Of a DNA stretch of 10,078 nucleotides, positions 5,960 to 10,078 are shown piece by piece. Origin of the DNA: a bacterium. Lineage in GTDB: Bacteria > JAUVQV01 > DATDCY01. The DNA lies in NCBI GenBank assembly GCA_036524115.1, contig DATDCY010000121.1, positions 1-10,078 of the forward strand. The letters are read 5' to 3'. The notes beneath the pieces were generated by a model. It had not been told where the DNA came from. It made no database searches and saw only the letters and a list, made by a program, of their open reading frames with translations. Positions within the stretch are counted from its first letter, which is position 1; each line of letters starts with the position of its first letter. The translations under genes and the position numbers were made by a program.

Positions 5960-7210
5960 TCAGTCCGCGGGCGGACGGGCGGAACCGAAGAGCGCGCGGC
6001 CGAGCGCCCGCAACGCGCCGCCGACCAGCGGCAGCCGGGTCGCGGCCGCCTGCAGCCGCAGCCCCGGCTCGCGCTGCATGCGCGCCAGCTCCCGCTGCGT
6101 TGCCGCCAGCAGCGCCTCAAGCCGCGCCTCCCGGTCGCGGCCGGCCGCCAGCGAGCGGCGCGCCTCGGCCAGCGCCTCCTGGGCCCGGTCCGCGGCGCGC
6201 CCGGTCTTGACCGCCGGCGCCAGCCAGCGCAGGTACGCGCCGGCGGCCGCCGCCAGGGCGGCCGGATCGGGGGGCGGGCGCGGGGCCGCCAGCACGGCCG
6301 CGTAGAGCGCGAGCAGCTCATCCAGGCGCCGTTGCAGATCGCCGGCGGTCCGCATCAGCGCCCGGACCCGTGTCGCGTCCGCCGCGTCGTAGCGGTCGAT
6401 CTGGGCGCCGAGGTGCGCGGCCGTCGCGGGGTGCGTCAACGTCCGGAGTCCGAAGTTCTGCACGCGCAGCTCCTCGAAGGCGCCGCTCGTCACGAGCGGC
6501 CCGGCGCCGGCGAGGTCGCAGAGCACGACGGCGCAGCCGGTCGCCATCGCCTCCATCGCGGCGCGGGCCTTGGCGAAGACCAGGTCGTAGTCGCCGAGGA
6601 CCTCCTCCGGCCGCTCGAGGACCCGCGTGCCAATCCCGGCCGCTTCCAGCGCGATCCCCCGCGCCGCGCAGGCCGCGCGGATCGCCGGCAGAAAGGTCCC
6701 CTCGCGCGCGGCGTTGCCGAAGGCCAGCGCCCGGCGCGGGCGCCCGGGCAGCGGCGGGCGGGGCGGAAAGCGCGCGAGGTCGACGAAGTTGTACAGGACG
6801 TCGACGTCCGCGGCGGGGATCCCGCACTCCTCGACGAGCCGGTCGCGGCAGGCGTGGTCGACCGCGACATGCCGCGCGACGCCGGGCAGTCGCGCCGGCA
6901 GTTCCTCCCATGCGGTCGCGGCGTGGCAGAAACTGATCACGGGCGCGCGCGGAAAGCGCAGGGAGGCGATCGTCGTCTCGAGGTGGTGGTGCCCGTGGAT
7001 GAGGTCCGGCTCGTGCGCGAGCGCGTCGAGGTCGTCGGCGACCGGCACCCCGGCGCCGCGCAGCTCCGCCGCGACGGCGCCGAGCACCGTGCTGAACGCG
7101 GCCGGCGCGTGCCCCCGCGCCCGCAGGCCGAGCGCCACGTCGCGGACCCAGAGCTCGGTGCCGGCGCGCACCGCCAGCGCGCTGTTCGTGAAGAGGATCT
7201 TCAAGCCCAC
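5960..7210 (-). CDS. GT-B fold glycosyltransferase (family 4-like) with C-terminal coiled coil
   Basis: A 416-residue protein if started at GTG 7208-7210, directly before GLKILFTNSA, the first strand of the GT-B N-terminal domain. The frame is open further, to ATG 7279, but the extra 23 residues are Arg-rich and lie in the divergent intergenic region. Seen are AGTELWVRDVALGLRARGH (about 16-34, typical of GT4 proteins), LIHGHHH (about 70-76), a VDVLYNFVD segment (about 136-144) and FAKARAAMEAMATGCAVVL (about 212-230), the conserved nucleotide-sugar binding region of the C-terminal domain. After residue 300 the sequence departs from the usual fold: residues about 337-381 are a heptad-like Ala/Glu/Arg/Leu coiled coil, followed by an amphipathic Leu/Arg tail that could touch the membrane. 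It probably transfers a sugar in surface glycan synthesis, in keeping with the convergent acetyltransferase/BKACE pair. Donor and acceptor are unknown. Confidence 0.85.
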   Translation of the reverse strand: MGLKILFTNSALAVRAGTELWVRDVALGLRARGHAPAAFSTVLGAVAAELRGAGVPVADDLDALAHEPDLIHGHHHLETTIASLRFPRAPVISFCHAATAWEELPARLPGVARHVAVDHACRDRLVEECGIPAADVDVLYNFVDLARFPPRPPLPGRPRRALAFGNAAREGTFLPAIRAACAARGIALEAAGIGTRVLERPEEVLGDYDLVFAKARAAMEAMATGCAVVLCDLAGAGPLVTSGAFEELRVQNFGLRTLTHPATAAHLGAQIDRYDAADATRVRALMRTAGDLQRRLDELLALYAAVLAAPRPPPDPAALAAAAGAYLRWLAPAVKTGRAADRAQEALAEARRSLAAGRDREARLEALLAATQRELARMQREPGLRLQAAATRLPLVGGALRALGRALFGSARPPAD

Positions 7211-7224
7211 CCGCCACCCCCGCG

Positions 7225-7241
7225 CCCGCCCCCGGGGCGGG
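7225..7241. repeat. Perfect GC palindrome in the divergent glycosyltransferase/livH spacer
   Basis: CCCGCCCC (7225-7232) and GGGGCGGG (7234-7241) form a perfect inverted repeat around one C. It lies 15 nt upstream of the glycosyltransferase GTG and about 90 nt upstream of livH. It could be an operator for either gene. Chance palindromes are common at this GC content, so the call is weak. Confidence 0.25.
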
Positions 7242-7316
7242 GCGATGATGGCGCGGCGGCGGCCGAAAAGGCAAGGCACCCGCCGGCTCCCCTACCCATC
7301 GCCCCCGGATTTCGGG

Positions 7317-7322
7317 TACCTT
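7317..7322 (+). promoter_or_regulatory. Candidate -10 element for livH (leaderless start)
   Basis: TACCTT (4 of 6 matches to TATAAT) ends 10 nt before ATG 7333, and no Shine-Dalgarno sequence is visible. This mirrors the arrangement at 4565-4580. No acceptable -35 is seen at 16-18 nt upstream, so this is tentative. The rest of the 122-nt divergent spacer shows only the palindrome at 7225-7241. Confidence 0.25.
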
Positions 7323-7332
7323 TGCCGGCACC

Positions 7333-8223
7333 ATGGCGGCGGATCGGCTGGTCTACTGGCTCCAGCAGGGGCTCAACACGCTGCAGCTCGGGTCGATCTA
7401 CGCCCTGATCGCCCTGGGGTACACGATGGTCTACGGCGTGCTGACCATGATCAACTTCGCGCACGGCGACGTCTTCATGGTCGGCGCCTTCCTCTGCTTC
7501 GCGGCCGCGGCGCTCGCCGGCCTGCCCTTCGTGCCGACGCTGCTGGCGGCGATGCTCGGCGCCGCCGCGCTCGGCGTGGCGATCGAGCGGCTGGCCTACC
7601 GCCCCCTGCGCGCCGCCCCGCGGGTCTCGGCGATCATCACGGCGCTCGGCGTCGGCATCTTCCTCGAGAATTTCACGCTCGCGCTCAACCCCTACCCGCG
7701 CAGCATCCCGCGCCTGCTCGGCGAGGGCAGCTGGAGCGCCGGCGGGCTGACGCTCTCCTCGCTGCAGCTGACGATCGTCCTGGTCTCGCTCGGCCTGATG
7801 CTCGCGCTCGACCGCCTGGTGCACCACACGCTGCTGGGGACGGCCATGCGCGCCGTCTCCTTCGACCGGCCGGCGGTGCCGCTGATGGGCGTGCCCGTGG
7901 ACTTGGTGATCTCGGCGACGTTCGCCATCGGCGCCGGGCTCGCGGGGGCGGCCGGGACGCTCTACGCGATGGCCTACCCGGTGATCGACCCCTACATGGG
8001 GATCATGGTCGGCTGGAAGGCGTTCATCTCGGCGGTCATCGGCGGCATCGGCTCCATCCGCGGGGCGATGATCGGCGCCTTCATCCTCGGCACCACGGAG
8101 ATCATGGTCGCCGCCTTCCTCCCCTCGACGTATCGCGACTTCGTCGCCTTCACCTTCCTGCTGGTGCTCCTCGTCGTGCGGCCCTACGGCATCCTCGGCA
8201 AGCCGCGGGTGCAGAAGGTATGA
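7333..8223 (+). CDS. livH: Branched-chain amino-acid ABC transporter permease LivH
   Basis: The 296-residue protein has the length of LivH and is hydrophobic throughout, with about eight membrane segments. Diagnostic sequence includes LGSIYALIALGYTMVYGVL followed by TMINFAHGDVFMVGA in the N-terminal part (about residues 20-51), GTAMRAVSFDRPAVPLMGV in the cytoplasmic loop that meets the ATPase (about residues 170-190), and KAFISAVIGGIGSIRGAMIG near the C-terminus. LivH pairs with LivM in the inner membrane to form the channel for branched-chain amino acids or related amides delivered by LivK. ATG 7333 begins MAADRL, with the amphipathic start and first membrane helix close by. There is no visible ribosome site, so a leaderless transcript is possible. 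The stop overlaps the livM start (ATGA). The substrate cannot be read from the permease. Confidence 0.95.
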   Translation: MAADRLVYWLQQGLNTLQLGSIYALIALGYTMVYGVLTMINFAHGDVFMVGAFLCFAAAALAGLPFVPTLLAAMLGAAALGVAIERLAYRPLRAAPRVSAIITALGVGIFLENFTLALNPYPRSIPRLLGEGSWSAGGLTLSSLQLTIVLVSLGLMLALDRLVHHTLLGTAMRAVSFDRPAVPLMGVPVDLVISATFAIGAGLAGAAGTLYAMAYPVIDPYMGIMVGWKAFISAVIGGIGSIRGAMIGAFILGTTEIMVAAFLPSTYRDFVAFTFLLVLLVVRPYGILGKPRVQKV

Positions 8224-9281
8224 ACTCGCCCTGGGTCCTGCGGGCGGGGCTGCTCGGCGGCCTCGCGCTGTCGTGTGCCGTCCCGCACTACGGCTGGGTC
8301 AACAAGTACCAGCAGATGATCCTGATGTACGTCGGGATCAACGTCATCCTCGCGGCGAGCCTGAACCTCGTCAACGGCTACATGGGCGAGTTCTCGCTCG
8401 GCAGCGCCGGCTTCATGGCCGTCGGCGCCTACACCGCCTCGGTCGCCACCGTGAAGCTGCTGCCGGCGGCCGCCGTGCCCTGGGGCTTCCCGCTGGCCGT
8501 GCTCGCCGGCGGCGCGGCGGCCGCGCTCGTGGGCCTCGTCGTCGCCGTCCCGTCGTTCAAGACCCGCGGCGACTACCTCGCGCTGGTGACGCTCGCCTTC
8601 CTGATGATCGTCAAGTCGCTCATCGAGAACCTCGACGTCATCGGCGGCCCGCGCGGGTTCCTCGGCATGAAGCGTCTGACGACGCTGCCCTGGGTCTACG
8701 CCTGGACGGTGCTGACCCTGCTCGTCATCCGCAACTTCGTCTACTCGCGCTTCGGGCGCGCCGTGCTCGCGGTCCGCGAGGACGAGATCGCGGCCGGGCT
8801 GATGGGCGTGGACACGCGGCGCGCCAAGTTCCTGGCCTTCACGCTCTCGGCGTTCTTCTCCGGCGTGGCCGGCGGGCTCTTCGCGCACCTGCTGCAGTTC
8901 ATCTCGCCGCGGGTCTTCGACATCATCAAGTCCACCGACGTGCTGATCATGGTCTACCTCGGGGGCATCGCCTCCATCGCGGGCTCGGTGGTGGGCGCGA
9001 CGCTCTACACGGTGCTCCTCGAGGCACTGCGTCCCTCGGCGGTGGCGTGGGCGTTCGGCTGGCTGCCGGCGGCGCTCTTCGAGCCGCTCAACGAGCACGT
9101 CATCCAGCACCTGAACGTCTGGCGCATGGTGATCATGCCGCTGCTGCTGGTGCTCGTGATGCTCTACCATCCGCGCGGCATCATGGGCCTGCGCGAGTGG
9201 CGCCGGCTCGTGCCGCGGCGGGACCGCAGGGCCCTGGCGGGGCGGGAAGGCGCGACCCCGGCGCCGCCGGCGGGCGAATGA
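8220..9281 (+). CDS. livM: Branched-chain amino-acid ABC transporter permease LivM
   Basis: A 353-residue protein starting at ATG 8220, overlapping the livH stop by 4 nt. Landmarks are NVILAASLNLVNGYMGEFSL and GSAGFMAVGAYTAS (about residues 41-74), FKTRGDYLALVTLAF, GGPRGFLGM, and the cytoplasmic coupling loop AVREDEIAAGLMGVDTRRAK (about 183-202) that contacts the ATP-binding subunit. It ends with LYHPRGIMGLREW and a hydrophilic tail of about 35 residues rich in Arg, Ala and Pro. The protein is the second half of the transmembrane pore with LivH. In most genomes livG and livF follow directly. Here the operon ends in a strong hairpin and an oppositely oriented gene, so the ATPases must be encoded elsewhere or shared with another Liv system. 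The start is fixed by the overlap and by the absence of a better in-frame codon. Confidence 0.95.
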   Translation: MNSPWVLRAGLLGGLALSCAVPHYGWVNKYQQMILMYVGINVILAASLNLVNGYMGEFSLGSAGFMAVGAYTASVATVKLLPAAAVPWGFPLAVLAGGAAAALVGLVVAVPSFKTRGDYLALVTLAFLMIVKSLIENLDVIGGPRGFLGMKRLTTLPWVYAWTVLTLLVIRNFVYSRFGRAVLAVREDEIAAGLMGVDTRRAKFLAFTLSAFFSGVAGGLFAHLLQFISPRVFDIIKSTDVLIMVYLGGIASIAGSVVGATLYTVLLEALRPSAVAWAFGWLPAALFEPLNEHVIQHLNVWRMVIMPLLLVLVMLYHPRGIMGLREWRRLVPRRDRRALAGREGATPAPPAGE

Positions 9282-9293
9282 GCGGACGTCCGC

Positions 9294-9326
9294 CGGCGGG
9301 CCGGCAACGCCGCGGCCGGCCCGCCG
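9294..9326. terminator. Strong GC hairpin between convergent livM and HEAT-repeat genes
   Basis: CGGCGGGCCGG (9294-9304) is perfectly complementary to CCGGCCCGCCG (9316-9326). One more C-G pair (9305/9315) makes a 12-bp stem with a 9-nt loop. It begins 13 nt after the livM stop and lies just past the downstream TAG of the HEAT-repeat frame on the other strand. There is no T-run on either side, so it may act as a bidirectional pause site, a Rho-assisted terminator or an mRNA 3' end stabiliser rather than a classic intrinsic terminator. Confidence 0.5.
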
Positions 9327-9330
9327 CCGG

Positions 9331-9468
9331 CTACCTCGGCGCCTGATTTCCGGCCAGGAAGTCGTCCCCGGCCTGGCGCCACCAGCGGTGCCAGGCCTCC
9401 CTGTCGAGCCCGAACCGCTGGCCGGTGATCTTCTCGAGCGCCTGCCCGGCGCTCCCGGCCACTTGCCC
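9331..9468 (-). pseudogene. C-terminal segment of the HEAT-repeat gene, cut off by an in-frame TGA
   Basis: Reading the minus strand past TGA 9471-9469 in the same frame gives 45 further codons to TAG 9333-9331. They begin GQVAGSAGQALEKITGQRFG and continue to EAWHRWWRQAGDDFL. The ALEKITGQ...FG...AW..WW pattern is the usual C-terminal ending of many bacterial HEAT-repeat proteins. The segment also completes the helix pair begun before the stop, with VAGSAGQAL in the expected position after LDEP. It has no start codon or ribosome site of its own, so it is read only if the TGA is an error or is read through. In the current sequence it is an untranslated remnant. Confidence 0.7.
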
Positions 9469-10078
9469 TCACGGTTCGTCGAGCATGACCAGGAGGGCCT
9501 CGCAGGCGCTGCGCTCGCCGATCCGGCCGAGCGCCTCGGCGATCTTCACGCGGACCCCCGAGTGCCGGTCCCTGTTGAGCCGTTCGATGAGCGGGTCGGC
9601 GAACCGGGGATCGGCGATCGCGCCCATCAGCTCGGCCGCGCGGGAGCGCGCGATGTCGTCGCCGGAGCCGAGCGCGTCGACGAGCGCCGGCGCGGCCTCC
9701 CCCCCGAGGGCCCTGAAGGCGCCCGAGAGGACGTTCCACGTCGGCGTGGACGAGGTGCCCAGCAGCGCCGCGAGCGGCTCGGCCGCCCGCGGGTCCCTGA
9801 TCTGGCCGAGCACCGCGATTGCCGCGCGTCGGGCCGGCGCGTTCTCGTCCTCCAAGGCGTTGATGAGCGCGGGGACCGCGGCCGCGCCGGCGGCCCTGAG
9901 TTGCTTTTGCGCCAGTTCGCGCTCCATCGGGTTCTCGCGGGCGAGGCGCTCGATGGCGGCGGCGATCGTGGCCGCGTCCGGGGGGGGCGTCCGTGGGGCC
10001 GCGGGCGCGGGCCGGACGGTCGCCGGGACGGGCCGTTGGCGTTCGGGCGCGCCCAGCGGAGCTCGCTCGCTCGGGACG
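9469..10078 (-). CDS. HEAT-repeat protein, 5' end beyond the window, premature stop
   Basis: The frame is open from the right edge to TGA 9471-9469. An ATG exists at 9927, but the open frame continues upstream of it without a stop to the window end. The segment just before it (AATIAAAIERLARENP) belongs to the first helix of the repeat array, so the true start lies outside the window. Before that the sequence is Pro/Ala/Arg-rich, like a linker. From there about five HEAT/PBS-lyase-type helix pairs follow, with signatures such as AVPALINALED, ARRAAIAVLGQIRDPRAAEP, AAPALVDALGSGDDIARSRA, AELMGAIADPRFADPLIERL and VRVKIAEALGRIGERSACEA. Such arrays are protein-binding scaffolds; no enzymatic function or partner can be named. 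The protein as encoded ends after LDEP, 45 codons before the family's usual end. Confidence 0.82.
   Translation of the reverse strand, partial: VPSERAPLGAPERQRPVPATVRPAPAAPRTPPPDAATIAAAIERLARENPMERELAQKQLRAAGAAAVPALINALEDENAPARRAAIAVLGQIRDPRAAEPLAALLGTSSTPTWNVLSGAFRALGGEAAPALVDALGSGDDIARSRAAELMGAIADPRFADPLIERLNRDRHSGVRVKIAEALGRIGERSACEALLVMLDEP

Noticed and set aside
6332-7408. A 358-codon + strand frame opposite the glycosyltransferase and running into livH
   Set aside because: The glycosyltransferase on the other strand has clear GT-B motifs, while this frame is Arg/Gly-rich and overlaps the livH start.
8184-9170. A 328-codon minus-strand frame opposite livM
   Set aside because: It is His/Asp/Arg/Glu-rich shadow coding of hydrophobic livM codons, with no domain.
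9278-9346. A 22-codon frame whose ATG overlaps the livM stop, in the place where livG would start
   Set aside because: It runs through the perfect hairpin, is Gly/Arg/Pro-rich and has no Walker A or other LivG sequence; probably chance.
9469-9471. Selenocysteine insertion at the in-frame TGA
   Set aside because: HEAT-repeat proteins have no known selenocysteine, the position is a variable loop, and no obvious bacterial SECIS stem-loop is seen just downstream on the minus strand.

Overview
The window is very GC-rich (about 70% or more by eye) and densely coded, with ATGA and GTGA overlaps between neighbouring genes. No rRNA, tRNA, CRISPR array or mobile element is visible. It looks chromosomal, from a GC-rich Gram-negative-like bacterium; a deltaproteobacterial-type, NC10/Rokubacteria-like, acidobacterial or planctomycete lineage is possible. 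The sequence alone does not settle the taxon, and no 16S or other marker is present.

Left part (2-4501, + strand). The 3' end of a branched-chain amino-acid/amide ABC substrate-binding protein (livK-like) is followed 7 nt later by an ECF sigma factor. After a 94-nt gap (91 nt to the first of two possible ATGs) that holds a terminator-like hairpin come three tightly overlapping genes. The first is a membrane anti-sigma factor with an N-terminal HxxxCxxC zinc motif, one membrane segment and a C-terminal dockerin-like domain. The second is a small secreted cohesin-like protein. The third is a large secreted Fn3-VIT-vWA protein. An anti-sigma factor that carries a dockerin outside the cell, encoded directly before a secreted cohesin, suggests a surface-signalling module in which cohesin-dockerin binding sets sigma-factor activity. 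This is the most interesting system in the window.

Middle part (4542-7210). A good sigma-70-type promoter lies immediately upstream of a left-handed beta-helix sugar N-acetyltransferase, which probably has a leaderless start. Its stop overlaps the start of a BKACE (DUF849) family protein. A GT-B glycosyltransferase with a C-terminal coiled coil converges from the other strand. Together these suggest cell-surface glycan synthesis.

Right part (7333-10078). livH and livM, the two permeases of a branched-chain amino-acid ABC transporter, overlap by 4 nt. The livG/livF ATPase genes do not follow; a strong 12-bp hairpin does. On the opposite strand a HEAT-repeat protein enters from the right edge. 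Its frame is cut by an in-frame TGA at 9469-9471, although the family's typical C-terminal segment continues in the same frame to a TAG at 9331-9333. This points to a recent nonsense substitution, a sequencing error or readthrough.

No stretch of more than about 300 bases lacks a gene or gene remnant.
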